Positions 17,654 through 25,926 of a stretch of DNA of 64,000 bases are shown here, piece by piece. Below the pieces are notes generated by a model. That model saw only the letters and a program-made list of their open reading frames with translations. It was not told the DNA's origin and did not search any database. Where the stretch lies: NCBI GenBank assembly GCA_001790855.1, contig MGDH01000021.1:7260-71259 (forward strand), given 5' to 3'. The stretch's first letter is position 1. The number at the start of each line of letters is the position of its first letter. The position numbers and the translations under genes were made by a program. This DNA is from Candidatus Schekmanbacteria bacterium RIFCSPLOWO2_02_FULL_38_14. GTDB taxonomy: Bacteria > Schekmanbacteria > GWA2-38-11.

Positions 17654-17942
17654 ATACTATTGTTGTTCTTATTGCAAACAGACCGCTTAAAAATACTAAA
17701 TCTTTATAATCAGCATGCCTTATTATTTTAAGACCGCCGTTGTCTGCAGCAGCTTTTGAACCAGCGTTGCCAAAGGCGAAGAACCATAAAATTACATAGG
17801 CGGAAGCTTTTCCCTGTTTTGTTCCAAGCTCTGTCTTGCTGAAATCTATATCAAGCGGTTGCTGAACGTAGTAAAAACATCCCGAAAGAATGAAAGTTAA
17901 AAGGCTTAGAAAGATTACTGCATTAAACAAATTTTTTTTCAT
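17643..17942 (-). CDS. TRL-like lipoprotein, copy 1
   Basis: Predicted lipoprotein of 99 residues with lipobox FILSGC (Cys22). The mature part has TELGTKQGKASAYVILWFFAFGNAGSK..., AAADNGGLKIIRHADYKD and the terminal TTIVYGD, a clear match to TRL-like domains. First gene of a two-gene unit with the paralogue at 17294-17653. A weak A+T-rich promoter region of about 200 bp lies upstream, shared with the divergent flavoprotein gene. Confidence 0.75.
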   Translation of the reverse strand: MKKNLFNAVIFLSLLTFILSGCFYYVQQPLDIDFSKTELGTKQGKASAYVILWFFAFGNAGSKAAADNGGLKIIRHADYKDLVFLSGLFAIRTTIVYGD

Positions 17943-18140
17943 TAAATTACCTTTCTCTTTTAAAATGAAACTTGCAAATACTTTATTTCTTTTGATGAAA
18001 AGTCAAGAAAAAATTTTTATATAATGTTTGACTATGCAGGGGAAACGGCATAAATTAGAAAAAGAAAAAATAAATATTTATAAATGGCAAGTAAAATATT
18101 TTTTTAATTGTTTGTTTAAATTTTTTAAGGAGGTTGTTGC

Positions 18141-18659
18141 ATGGAAAAAACCAGAGAAGAGATTGAAAAGGAGATAACAAATTTTCTTGACGGAGGAGGA
18201 TACTGCGCGCTTGGGACGTGCAAGGATAATATTCCAAGGGTTACACCTGTTTCTTTTGAAAGCGAGGGTATGAATTTGTGGATAGTTGGAGACCCGGGCG
18301 GGAAAATTGAAAATATCAAGGCAAACCCGATGGTTTCAGCCGGTGTTTATTCAAGGATTGAAGATGACAAGGATAATATAAGCCTTCAGATATTCGGGAA
18401 AGCAGAACTTGTTACATACGACTCGAATCAGAATGAGTTTATGGACAGGGCAAAGAAAAGGGGAATGATTGATAGGCTTGAATCAAGGAGAAATAAGCAG
18501 ACAGGACTTGTATATTCTCCGTTCCTTAAAAAAGAGCTTCCAATGGAGGATATTCTGAGAAGGATTGCATTCATAAAAATTATTCCTGACGAGGTTGTAT
18601 ATCTTCATATTAAAACTCAGGGAGGAGGAACGTACAAGGCGAAATGGAAAAGGCAGTAA
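18141..18659 (+). CDS. Pyridoxamine 5'-phosphate oxidase-family flavin-binding protein
   Basis: Protein of 172 residues with a split-barrel flavin-binding pattern: FLDGGGYCALGTCKDNIPRVTPVSFE, LWIVGDPGGKIENIKANP, then a C-terminal KIIPDEVVYLHIK strand. Such proteins bind FMN or F420 and reduce or bind diverse substrates; the substrate here cannot be told. Not a true PdxH, which has a longer sequence and a typical C-terminal motif. AAGGAGG is 7 bases before the ATG. Stands alone between divergent lipoproteins and a repeat-flanked methyltransferase. Confidence 0.75.
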   Translation: MEKTREEIEKEITNFLDGGGYCALGTCKDNIPRVTPVSFESEGMNLWIVGDPGGKIENIKANPMVSAGVYSRIEDDKDNISLQIFGKAELVTYDSNQNEFMDRAKKRGMIDRLESRRNKQTGLVYSPFLKKELPMEDILRRIAFIKIIPDEVVYLHIKTQGGGTYKAKWKRQ

Positions 18660-18754
18660 GAGAGTAAGGGTTTAGAAATGGGAATTAATTATTAGCATCT
18701 TTTTGAAAAAGAAATTGGAACTTCCTGCGGCAAGCTTCAGGAAATTTTCGAAAA

Positions 18755-18782
18755 GTAGGGGCGTTAAATTTAACGCCCCTAC
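18755..18782. repeat. Perfect 28-bp palindrome
   Basis: GTAGGGGCGTTAAA followed directly by its exact reverse complement. It lies about 95 bp after the flavoprotein gene and immediately before the left 64-bp inverted repeat. There is no T-run, so a terminator role is uncertain; it resembles a dispersed palindromic repeat. Confidence 0.75.
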
Positions 18783-18784
18783 TT

Positions 18785-18848
18785 AACGCAGGCTACCTGT
18801 CCCTGCCTGCGGTAGGCAGGTGCCGACAGGCAGGAAGTCTGCGGCTAC
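18785..18848 (+). repeat. 64-bp repeat, left copy, flanking methyltransferase
   Basis: The reverse complement of 19676-19739 with 62 of 64 positions identical. It consists of an outer palindrome GCAGGCTA / AAG(C/T)CTGC into which a 39-bp G+C-rich unit (18796-18834, CCTGTC...CAGGCAGG) is inserted. The empty form of the outer palindrome is at 23222-23237. Confidence 0.85.
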
Positions 18849-18873
18849 CTGCAAGGAATTTGGATAATCAAAA

Positions 18874-19626
18874 ATGGAAGAGCATAGAATGAGAAGACCA
18901 AGTCTCGGAGGGGACCCCGGTGCATGGAAGGGGAAGGAAGTTTCACAATATGACACGATGCAGAACATTGTCATTCCTAAAAAGGATGAAATGCTTGATG
19001 TGATTGTGTCTATGATTCCTTTTAAAAGCGACAAACCCCTTAAGATAATGGAAATAGGCTCAGGACTTGGCGCGCTTACCCAGAGATTGTTGGGCAAATA
19101 TCCTAAGGCAGGTTTTTTATGTCTTGATGGTTCAGAGGAGATGATTAGAAATGGAGGAGAACGGCTCAGGAATTTTCAGGAAAGGATCAGATTCCAGCTG
19201 ATAAATTTTAACAACCCAAAATGGATAAATGGGATTGAAGGGAAACTTGATCTTGTTTGTTCCTCACTCACGCTTCACTACCTTGCAACAAGGAGAAGAA
19301 AGGAATTTTTCAAAGAGGTTTCCGGAATCTTGAAGAAGAATGGTATGTTAATATATTCCTGCGCTGTAAGGGCTAATTCTCCGTTTGTTCAGAAAATTTT
19401 TGTAAAAGTTCACAGGCAATACTTGCTGGATAAAATTTTTGAAGTCATGGGTATGAGACTGACTGATAAGGAATTGGATGAAAAATTTAAAAAGAGAAGA
19501 GATAAGATGGGAATTAACCCAATGACTCCTGAAAACCATCTTGAATACATGAGAAAAGCTAAATTTTCAAAGGCAGAATTTATCTGGAAGCACAGGCATT
19601 ATGCGATTTTTATGGGAGTGAAATAA
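18874..19626 (+). CDS. Class I SAM-dependent methyltransferase
   Basis: Protein of 250 residues with Rossmann motif I IMEIGSGLGALTQ, an acidic motif II end (LCLDGSEEMIRNG) and a motif IV-like region LDLVCSSLTLHYL. Substrate unknown; the fold type includes enzymes for small molecules, quinones and lipids. The gene sits alone between two 64-bp inverted repeats (18785-18848 and 19676-19739). Its ATG is 26 bases after the left repeat and lacks a well-placed Shine-Dalgarno (AAGGA is about 16 bases away). The first 30 residues look unusual for the family, so the true start may be later. Confidence 0.78.
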   Translation: MEEHRMRRPSLGGDPGAWKGKEVSQYDTMQNIVIPKKDEMLDVIVSMIPFKSDKPLKIMEIGSGLGALTQRLLGKYPKAGFLCLDGSEEMIRNGGERLRNFQERIRFQLINFNNPKWINGIEGKLDLVCSSLTLHYLATRRRKEFFKEVSGILKKNGMLIYSCAVRANSPFVQKIFVKVHRQYLLDKIFEVMGMRLTDKELDEKFKKRRDKMGINPMTPENHLEYMRKAKFSKAEFIWKHRHYAIFMGVK

Positions 19627-19675
19627 TTAACTAATAACTTATAACCAGCGACTAATAACAAAAATTAAAAATGGG

Positions 19676-19739
19676 GTAGCCGCAGGCTTCCTGCCTGTCG
19701 GCACCTGCCTGCCGCAGGCAGGGACAGGTAGCCTGCGTT
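19676..19739 (-). repeat. 64-bp repeat, right copy (inverted)
   Basis: Inverted partner of 18785-18848, two mismatches. The inner 39-bp unit is at 19690-19728. Together the two copies bracket about 830 bp holding only the methyltransferase gene. Confidence 0.85.
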
Positions 19740-19805
19740 TTTTAGCATGAAAAAATTTGGGAAAAACAAAATGAGAGGTTCATTTCGTTAACAATTGATT
19801 AGTAG

Positions 19806-19833
19806 GTCAGGCGTCTCGCCTGACTATTTTCTT
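19806..19833 (+). terminator. Hairpin terminator after the methyltransferase
   Basis: GTCAGGCG (19806-19813), loop TCT, CGCCTGAC (19817-19824), then TATTTTCTTT. It fits an intrinsic terminator for plus-strand transcription and lies in the gap between the methyltransferase and the convergent dehydrogenase gene. Confidence 0.6.
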
Positions 19834-19870
19834 TCGCTGAAATGACATAAAGAAACATATAACATCATAT

Positions 19871-20923
19871 TCACGGTTGAAGCAGAACCTTCAGCGAATT
19901 CCTGCTGTTTGCAAGCCTGAATCCTTCTTCCCATTCACTTAAAGGGAGAATATCAGAGATAATTGGTTTAAGGTTGAGTTTTCCTGTTTCAAGAAGCCTT
20001 AAAGTCTTAATCCACGCAATAGTCGGGTCGCCCCTGCAGCCAAGCAGGTCTATCTGCTTCACCATTATTTTTTTTGAGGCATCAATTTCTACAGCATGAT
20101 ATCCTGCTCCTGCCAAGACCACCCTGCCGCAGGTTTTTACTATATCAAGAGCCTGATTGACTGCTTTCCCAGAGCCTGCAATCTCTACAACAACATCAAA
20201 TCCTTCAAAATTTGTTATATCCTTTGTTCTCTGAAAAAGGTCTTCCTCGTCTACATTTATGGTAAAATCTGCTCCGAGAGTTTTTGCAATCTCAAGCCTT
20301 TTTTCATCAGCCTTAAGTCCTGTTACTACAACTGGCCAGGCACCTGACAGTTTTGCAATCTGCAACAAGCACAGACCTATTGGTCCCGGTCCAAGTATTG
20401 CCACTGATTCGCCTGTCTTAACCTTTGCTCTCAGTTCAAGGGCGTTTATTGCTATTGCGAGAGGCTGACAGAGGGCTGCTTCTTCGAATGAGGTTTTATC
20501 AGGAATCTTGTGAACATTCTTTGCAGGAAGCGGAAGATATTTTGAAAATGCTCCCTGATAGAGCATAAAAGAACTGGCAAATTTGCAGAGGTTATTTCTT
20601 CCGCTTAAGCAGAGCGGGCAGATGCCGCAGGAATCAATTGAGACTTCTGCAACGACTCTGTCTCCCTTGTTGATTCCGCTTGCCTTTTCTCCTGCTTCAA
20701 TTACAACTCCGGAGAGTTCGTGCCCAAGCCCAACCTGTTTTACATTTAATATACTTTTTGGAAATCCGTCTCTCCATATGTTCAACTCAGTTCCACAGAT
20801 TCCGCAGAGTTTCACTTCAACTATGACATCTTCAGGCGAATAGACGGTCTTTCCAATTACAGGCTCTGGAATTTCTTCAAGCAAAAAGCTTGAGTCTTCT
20901 ATATGGCAAACAAGTGATTGCAT
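19871..20923 (-). CDS. Zinc-dependent medium-chain dehydrogenase (alcohol/sorbitol/threonine type)
   Basis: NAD(P)-dependent MDR-family protein of 350 residues. Catalytic zinc ligands are seen in KLCGICGTE (Cys40) and GLGHE (His68, Glu69). The structural zinc is bound by CGICPLCLSGRNNLC (C99, C102, C105, C113). The cofactor Rossmann motif is VAILGPGPIGLCLLQIAK. The family oxidises secondary alcohols or polyols; the substrate is not set by sequence. It follows a molybdopterin oxidoreductase and a TPP enzyme on the same strand, which may form a catabolic group, though about 190 bp of repeat DNA separates it from the oxidoreductase gene. Confidence 0.88.
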   Translation of the reverse strand: MQSLVCHIEDSSFLLEEIPEPVIGKTVYSPEDVIVEVKLCGICGTELNIWRDGFPKSILNVKQVGLGHELSGVVIEAGEKASGINKGDRVVAEVSIDSCGICPLCLSGRNNLCKFASSFMLYQGAFSKYLPLPAKNVHKIPDKTSFEEAALCQPLAIAINALELRAKVKTGESVAILGPGPIGLCLLQIAKLSGAWPVVVTGLKADEKRLEIAKTLGADFTINVDEEDLFQRTKDITNFEGFDVVVEIAGSGKAVNQALDIVKTCGRVVLAGAGYHAVEIDASKKIMVKQIDLLGCRGDPTIAWIKTLRLLETGKLNLKPIISDILPLSEWEEGFRLANSRNSLKVLLQP

Positions 20924-20989
20924 ATCAAATCCCTATTTTTTAAAATACTGTATTTGGTGAGTGAGCTAATGTCAATTGTCAAAGCATAG

Positions 20990-21095
20990 GGCATTAAAAA
21001 ATCCAAATGACAAAGCCCAAAGTTCAAATGAAATCCAAATCCCAAATGACTAAAACTTTTGGTATTTGGGTTTAAGAATTTGAACTTAAAAGCTT
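20990..21095. repeat. A+T-rich hairpin repeat, copy 3
   Basis: CCAAATGACAAAGCCCAAAGTT at the left is matched by TTTGGTATTTGGGTTT and TTTGAACTT at the right, an imperfect inverted repeat of the family seen at 2391. Lies between the dehydrogenase and oxidoreductase genes. Confidence 0.55.
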
Positions 21096-21112
21096 TTTGA
21101 AGTAACGTTTGG

Positions 21113-23149
21113 CTAAGATGTTTTCCTGATTCTGCACAAAAGTGATTTGAGGCTTGGGAATCCTGAAACAGGATCTCTTGCGTCAATATCAGTGAGAAGG
21201 TTAACATTTGCTTCTTTCCAGCCATGCGTGATGTGAGCAACACCCTTTTTAATTTTTTCAGTTAGCCTGACTCTGATTTTTATACTCCCCCTTAGAGATT
21301 CAACCAAAACAGTTTCACCGTCAGAAACATTTAACTTGCCGGCAGTTTCAGAATTAATCTCTACAAATGGTTCAGGATAAAGTTCAAGAAGTTCGGGGAT
21401 ATTTCTCATTTGAGAGTGTGTAAGGGATGGAATCCTTCCGCCTGAGGTAAGTATTATTGGATAATCTTTTGCAATGTCAGGACTGCTTACTGGTGATTCA
21501 AAGGGTTCTGTGTATGCTGGAATTGAATTATAGCCTGTTGCTTTTAAGATTTCAGATGAAAGCTCAATCTTTCCTGTTTTTGTAGGAAACCCTTTTTCTC
21601 TGATTATTCCGGGGATTGCCTGTGCAGACTTAAAACCGAATGGATTTTCATCAATCTGTCTGTAATTCAGATTTAGAGGTTTTAATAGAAAATTTATAGC
21701 ATTTTCTTCATCATCCCATAAATCCTCGGTATTAAGGTTAAGCCGTTTTATTAATTCATGATAAAACTTCCAGTCGGGAAGGCTTTCTCCGACCTGAATG
21801 AATTTGAGTTGAAGTGTTGGAGGATTGTTTGTGTTGAGTTCAACCCTTTCAAGAAAGCTTGAGGCAGGAAGAACTATGTGAGCGCATTTTGCAGTATTTG
21901 TCATAAAGGTATCCATAACTACAAGGAATTCAAGTCCTCTCAGGAATTCTTCTGTTTTTTTGGAGTCAGGCCAGGTCATTGCAGGGTTTGCTCCGCTGAA
22001 AATCATGGCCCTTAACGGATACGGACTTTTTGTTTTTAAAACCTCTGGCATTACCATTGCCTGAGCCTGCCTGAAGAATTGCGTAAAGAGCGGATGTTCC
22101 TTTGTTCCAAATGGTTTTTTCTCCCCTGTAGGCTGGACGGGTCTTGGCTGGGCTGTCTGAGGGAAGTTTGAGAATATGTTTCCTCCTGCGACATCAAGGT
22201 TGCCGGTTACAGCAAGAAGGCAAACAACAGCCCTTACATTCTGGATGCTGTTTGTGTGCTGTTCAAGGGCGCTTCCCTGGTCAATTGATGCAGGGGATAT
22301 ATTTGCAAAATATCTTGCAACTCTGATAATCTCTTCAGGAGGAATAGTTGTTATTTTAGAAACTTTTTCTGGTGTATAGATAGAGGCTTCTTTTTTAAGT
22401 TCTTCAAAACCGCTCGTGTATTTTTCAACATATTTTTTGTTGTAAAGCTCTTCAGCAATAATCACATTAAGCATACACATTGCAAGTGCGCCATCTGTTC
22501 CGGGTCTTGGCTGCAGAAAAATATCAGCAAGCCTTGCTGATTGTGTCTGTCGTGGGTCAATAACAATGATTTTGCATCCGCGGTTTTTTGCGTTAAAGAG
22601 TTTAATCCTTGTACGGACACTGCTTGCAACAGGGTTTGTTCCCCAAAGGATTATACACTTTGTGTTCTCATAATCAGGAGATGCCCATCCGCCATATGTG
22701 AGAATGTTAGCCTGGACTTTTGATATGTTGCACAAGGAGCCAGTGCAACAAAGATTATTTGTGCCATAGAGGTTACAGAAGAACTTCATATGGTACATGG
22801 CAAGACCCTGAAAGGTTATTGGGTCGCCAAAATAGACTGCAAGGCTTTCAGGACCTGATTCATCCTTTATTTTTTTCAGATTGCCACAAATAATATCCAG
22901 TGCTTCATCCCATAAGATTTTTTTAAAATTTGAACCGTCTCGTTTAAGTGGTGAGGTAAGTCTGTCAGGTGAAAGGGCAATTTCTCTGGAATATATTCCT
23001 TTTACACAAAGTTCACCTTTTGTAAAAGGGTGTTCAGGAGCGCCTTTTACCTTTTTTATTTTTCCATCCTCCATTTCAACAAGCATGCCACAGCTATCAA
23101 AGCAGAGGTTACAGATTGTAGAAAAAGTTCCGTTTTTTGTTTTTTTCAT
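21113..23149 (-). CDS. Molybdopterin-dependent oxidoreductase with 4Fe-4S cluster
   Basis: Catalytic subunit of 678 residues of the bis-MGD (DMSO reductase) superfamily. The N-terminal cluster ligands are C13, C16, C20 and C48 (CNLCFDSC...GELCVKG). Cysteines in NLCCTGSLC (C134, C135, C140) are candidates for the metal ligand. The C-terminal cofactor domain has LTSGGRIPSLTHSQMRNIP and a GWKEANVNLLTD segment. No twin-arginine signal, so it is cytoplasmic. No electron-transfer or membrane-anchor subunit adjoins, unlike respiratory reductases, which suggests a soluble enzyme such as those related to formate dehydrogenase or acetylene hydratase. Exact reaction unknown. It lies 125 bp downstream of a TPP enzyme gene. 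Confidence 0.85.
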   Translation of the reverse strand: MKKTKNGTFSTICNLCFDSCGMLVEMEDGKIKKVKGAPEHPFTKGELCVKGIYSREIALSPDRLTSPLKRDGSNFKKILWDEALDIICGNLKKIKDESGPESLAVYFGDPITFQGLAMYHMKFFCNLYGTNNLCCTGSLCNISKVQANILTYGGWASPDYENTKCIILWGTNPVASSVRTRIKLFNAKNRGCKIIVIDPRQTQSARLADIFLQPRPGTDGALAMCMLNVIIAEELYNKKYVEKYTSGFEELKKEASIYTPEKVSKITTIPPEEIIRVARYFANISPASIDQGSALEQHTNSIQNVRAVVCLLAVTGNLDVAGGNIFSNFPQTAQPRPVQPTGEKKPFGTKEHPLFTQFFRQAQAMVMPEVLKTKSPYPLRAMIFSGANPAMTWPDSKKTEEFLRGLEFLVVMDTFMTNTAKCAHIVLPASSFLERVELNTNNPPTLQLKFIQVGESLPDWKFYHELIKRLNLNTEDLWDDEENAINFLLKPLNLNYRQIDENPFGFKSAQAIPGIIREKGFPTKTGKIELSSEILKATGYNSIPAYTEPFESPVSSPDIAKDYPIILTSGGRIPSLTHSQMRNIPELLELYPEPFVEINSETAGKLNVSDGETVLVESLRGSIKIRVRLTEKIKKGVAHITHGWKEANVNLLTDIDARDPVSGFPSLKSLLCRIRKTS

Positions 23150-23221
23150 AGGATATCCTTAAGAAGTATTGGTTGGCTTTGTACATGCCCAATGAGAACT
23201 CAAAACATTGAAACTCATTAC

Positions 23222-23243
23222 GCAGGCTAAAGCCTGCGGCTAC
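23222..23243. repeat. Palindrome GCAGGCTA/AAGCCTGC, empty site of the 39-bp unit
   Basis: GCAGGCTAAAGCCTGC at 23222-23237, followed by GGCTAC. The two 64-bp repeats around the methyltransferase are this same sequence split exactly after GCAGGCTA by a 39-bp insertion. This copy therefore shows the pre-insertion state. Confidence 0.75.
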
Positions 23244-23274
23244 TAAATACTCTTCACTATCCACGGATGATTAC

Positions 23275-24939
23275 CTATATTGCCTTTTTCAAAAGCTTCT
23301 GCATTACGTCTTTTCTAAGGGTTGGCATGTTTTTAACCCGGACTGCTATTACAGACGGACCATTTTCTCTCAGAGCTTTGAAAAGAATATCTTCAAGCTC
23401 ATTTTCATTTCTTATTAAAAATCCCTTTGCTCCAAAACCTTCTGCAAGTTTTAAAAAGTCGATTGGTTTCCAGTCAACTGCAGTGCTTTTTCCCTGAAGC
23501 ATATTTTTTTCAAGTTCTTTTATTGAGCCGTAACCATCATTAACCATTATAATCTGGTATAGATTTTTAAGGCTGTAATCCGTACAGGAGGCTATTTCCT
23601 GACAGTTAAAAAGAAAGGCACCATCACCAGAAAGGCTTATAATTTTTTTCTGCGGGTTTGCAACTGCTGCTCCAATTCCTGCAGGAAATGCAAAACCAAG
23701 GCATCCAAAAGAACGGATGCAGGCAAAGGAATAGGGTTTCAGGATTTTTGGAAAAAGATATGTGGATGGAATCCATACAGAATCAGAAAGGAATATGAAA
23801 TCCTTTCCTCTTAAAATTTCAGAAAGTTTTTTGAATAGCGCCGGTGGTGAGATTAATCCGTTGTCAGATTTTGATGCTTGCTCATAATAATTTCTATAGT
23901 CAATCAGGGCTGAGCTGAATTTTTCCATTATCCTGTTTTTTTTGGGGACAATCTTTTTCTTGTCAATTTCTTTCAAAAGCTCAGCAAGAAACTCCCTACA
24001 GTCAGACTTAATGTTCAGGGTAACTTTGTATTTGCTCTTTTTTTCAGGGCTGGCATCAACCCTCACTATTGTCTTGGGAAGGTTAAGGGTTTCCATTTTT
24101 GTATTAACAGGATTAAGCCTTGCACCAATTACTAAGGCTAAATCGGCTTCAGTGAGGTATTCAAATGAAAAATCAAAACTTGGCGAGGCAATTGAAAGAG
24201 GATGGCTTTCAGGTATTGCGCCCTTGCCGCCCAAAGTTGTCATTACAGGTATCTGAAGTTTTTCTGCAAGTTTCTGAAGTTCAGAGGTTGCCTCTGCTCT
24301 TAAAACCCCGCTTCCTGCAAATATTATTGGGCTTTTCGATTTTTCAAGAAGCTCTGCTACTTTCCTGAGTTTCACCTTATCAACTTTTGGTTTCCGGTTT
24401 CTAACTACTGGCTTCTGGCTTATGTTTCCTGCTTTTATTTCTTCTTTCAGCAGGTGTGCTGGAATATTTATATATACTGGTCCCGGTTTTCCATCCTTTG
24501 AATACAAAATTGCCTTTTGTATTGCCGGGATAACTTCAACCGCCTTTTGAGGGTTTAAAATGAGCTTTGTAACAGGTTTCAGCATAGTGAATGAATCAAG
24601 CTCGTGAAAGGCTTCGCTTCCGAGATTTTTTCTTGGGTGGTCTGCTGTTATGATTACCATTGGTACTGACTGGTAATAGGCTTCAGCAATTGCTGAGACA
24701 AGATTTGTAACTCCCGGACCGGGCATTACCATTACCACGCCGGGTTTATTTGTTGTCAGCGCATAGCCCATTGCAGCAAAACCTGCACCTTGTTCATGGC
24801 GAAGAAGAATATGTTTGATAGATGAACTGTTGTTTATGATTGCGCCGTAAACAGGAATAATTTGAGAACCGGGGAGCCCGAAGATTGTATCAATTTTTTC
24901 AGAGATAAGAGTATTGACTATAGCTTCGGAGATGTTCAT
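23275..24939 (-). CDS. Thiamine diphosphate-dependent enzyme (acetolactate synthase-like)
   Basis: Protein of 554 residues with the three-domain TPP enzyme layout. The cofactor-activating Glu is residue 49 in RHEQGAGFAAMGYA. The C-terminal TPP/metal motif is GDGAFLFNCQEIASC...YQIIMVNDGYG. Related to acetolactate synthase large subunits, benzoylformate decarboxylases and similar. No small regulatory subunit (ilvN) or other branched-chain gene adjoins, so an anabolic IlvB role is doubtful; a 2-oxoacid decarboxylase or lyase of catabolism fits the dehydrogenase/oxidoreductase neighbours. Substrate unknown. Confidence 0.85.
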   Translation of the reverse strand: MNISEAIVNTLISEKIDTIFGLPGSQIIPVYGAIINNSSSIKHILLRHEQGAGFAAMGYALTTNKPGVVMVMPGPGVTNLVSAIAEAYYQSVPMVIITADHPRKNLGSEAFHELDSFTMLKPVTKLILNPQKAVEVIPAIQKAILYSKDGKPGPVYINIPAHLLKEEIKAGNISQKPVVRNRKPKVDKVKLRKVAELLEKSKSPIIFAGSGVLRAEATSELQKLAEKLQIPVMTTLGGKGAIPESHPLSIASPSFDFSFEYLTEADLALVIGARLNPVNTKMETLNLPKTIVRVDASPEKKSKYKVTLNIKSDCREFLAELLKEIDKKKIVPKKNRIMEKFSSALIDYRNYYEQASKSDNGLISPPALFKKLSEILRGKDFIFLSDSVWIPSTYLFPKILKPYSFACIRSFGCLGFAFPAGIGAAVANPQKKIISLSGDGAFLFNCQEIASCTDYSLKNLYQIIMVNDGYGSIKELEKNMLQGKSTAVDWKPIDFLKLAEGFGAKGFLIRNENELEDILFKALRENGPSVIAVRVKNMPTLRKDVMQKLLKKAI

Positions 24940-25144
24940 TGATGATGCCTTTCTGTTTTGGAATAGTAGATGGTATAAATAGAAATATTAAATCTAAAAT
25001 TTATATAGTATTGTTACAATTAATATTGTTTATGTATATTCATTTTATTAAAAAATCAACATCAAAAATCCCTTTACAAGTATTAAAATAAAAGCTAATT
25101 AAAAAAAATATTATGAAATTGATAAATCAATAAGGAGTTTTGAA

Positions 25145-25630
25145 ATGAAAAATGGAAAAGTAGGAATAGTCCTTGCTGCGCACGGCGACGTGCCATTTGA
25201 TTATATTGAAGAGAACAGGGAGTTTTTCGAGGGTGTTGAGGAGCATATGTATCATCTGTCAGATATTGTAAAGGACATTCCAAGGACAAAAGAAACTGAC
25301 CCATACAAATTTGAAGCTGAGGATTTGATAGATATAATAAAACAAAAAACTGGATATCAGGTTGTTGAAGCAGGATATATGAATTTCTGTTCTCCTACAA
25401 TTGAAGACTGCATAAAGAGAATGATTGCCAATGGTGCAAAGAAAATAGTTGTGGTTCCAAAATTTTTAGACAAAAACGGTCATTCACTCCGCGATCTACC
25501 AAAAATTATAAGTAAAATGAAAGAGGAACATCATGGTGTTGAAATAGTTTATACTACTCCGGAACTTGACAGAGAGATTCAGGAAAAAGTTGCAGAATTG
25601 ATTATTAAAAGACTAAAAAATGTAATTTGA
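25145..25630 (+). CDS. CbiX/SirB-type chelatase-family protein
   Basis: Protein of 161 residues resembling small class II chelatases (CbiX/SirB fold), which insert Co or Fe into sirohydrochlorin. Visible features: N-terminal VGIVLAAHGD with its metal-binding His, GYMNFCSPTIEDCI, and VVVPKFLDKNGHSLRDLP with a second conserved His. No tetrapyrrole genes adjoin, so the physiological substrate is uncertain. AAGGAG lies 7 bases before the ATG. The gene is divergent from the TPP enzyme and is followed by a stretch of gene remnants. Confidence 0.75.
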   Translation: MKNGKVGIVLAAHGDVPFDYIEENREFFEGVEEHMYHLSDIVKDIPRTKETDPYKFEAEDLIDIIKQKTGYQVVEAGYMNFCSPTIEDCIKRMIANGAKKIVVVPKFLDKNGHSLRDLPKIISKMKEEHHGVEIVYTTPELDREIQEKVAELIIKRLKNVI

Positions 25631-25647
25631 AAATAAGAAAGATTTTC

Positions 25648-25692
25648 TATTCCCTTGCCAGCAAGTTATAAAGCATTGTTTGGTTTTAAAAT
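25648..25692 (-). pseudogene. Possible 3' tail of a second DUF362-ferredoxin gene
   Basis: About 45 bases resemble the 3' end of the intact DUF362 gene at 37439-38596 (shared text includes AGCAA, then ATAAAGCATT). The segment has a stop in the matching frame. It is short, and the reading may be chance; it is listed because the following 400 bp are clearly a graveyard of gene ends. Confidence 0.3.
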
Positions 25693-25768
25693 AAACAAAA
25701 AGAGTTAGCTGATTGCTGAACATAACCAATAGCGCCCAAGAAGATATAGTGGAAAAAGAGAAATTTAA

Positions 25769-25926
25769 AAAAACTTACATCATATTTTTATTATCCTTTT
25801 TATTTTTCTAAGATTAGACTATTTAACTATTTCTATGGAAGAAACGGATTATGGACTGTCGTTAGAGGAAAGATGGAATGGAACTATAACTCTTGAGATA
25901 ATGAATGGTCTTAAAATGCCATCCCA
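25769..25926 (+). pseudogene. N-terminal remnant of a membrane glycosyltransferase
   Basis: An open frame reads a hydrophobic stretch, FLRLDYLTISMEETDYG, and ends in EIMNGLKMP. This resembles the start of the 770-residue transferase at 34960-37272, which has a similarly placed acidic motif (ITNDELYIG) and the near-identical EILMGLKMP. The coding similarity stops abruptly at about 25926, where the text becomes the tail of a different gene. A frame starting at ATG 25835 runs on to 26076 but is a fusion across this junction, not a functional gene. Confidence 0.55.

Noticed and set aside
21113-23149. Selenocysteine in the molybdopterin oxidoreductase
   Set aside because: The frame has no internal TGA; cysteines occupy the ligand region.
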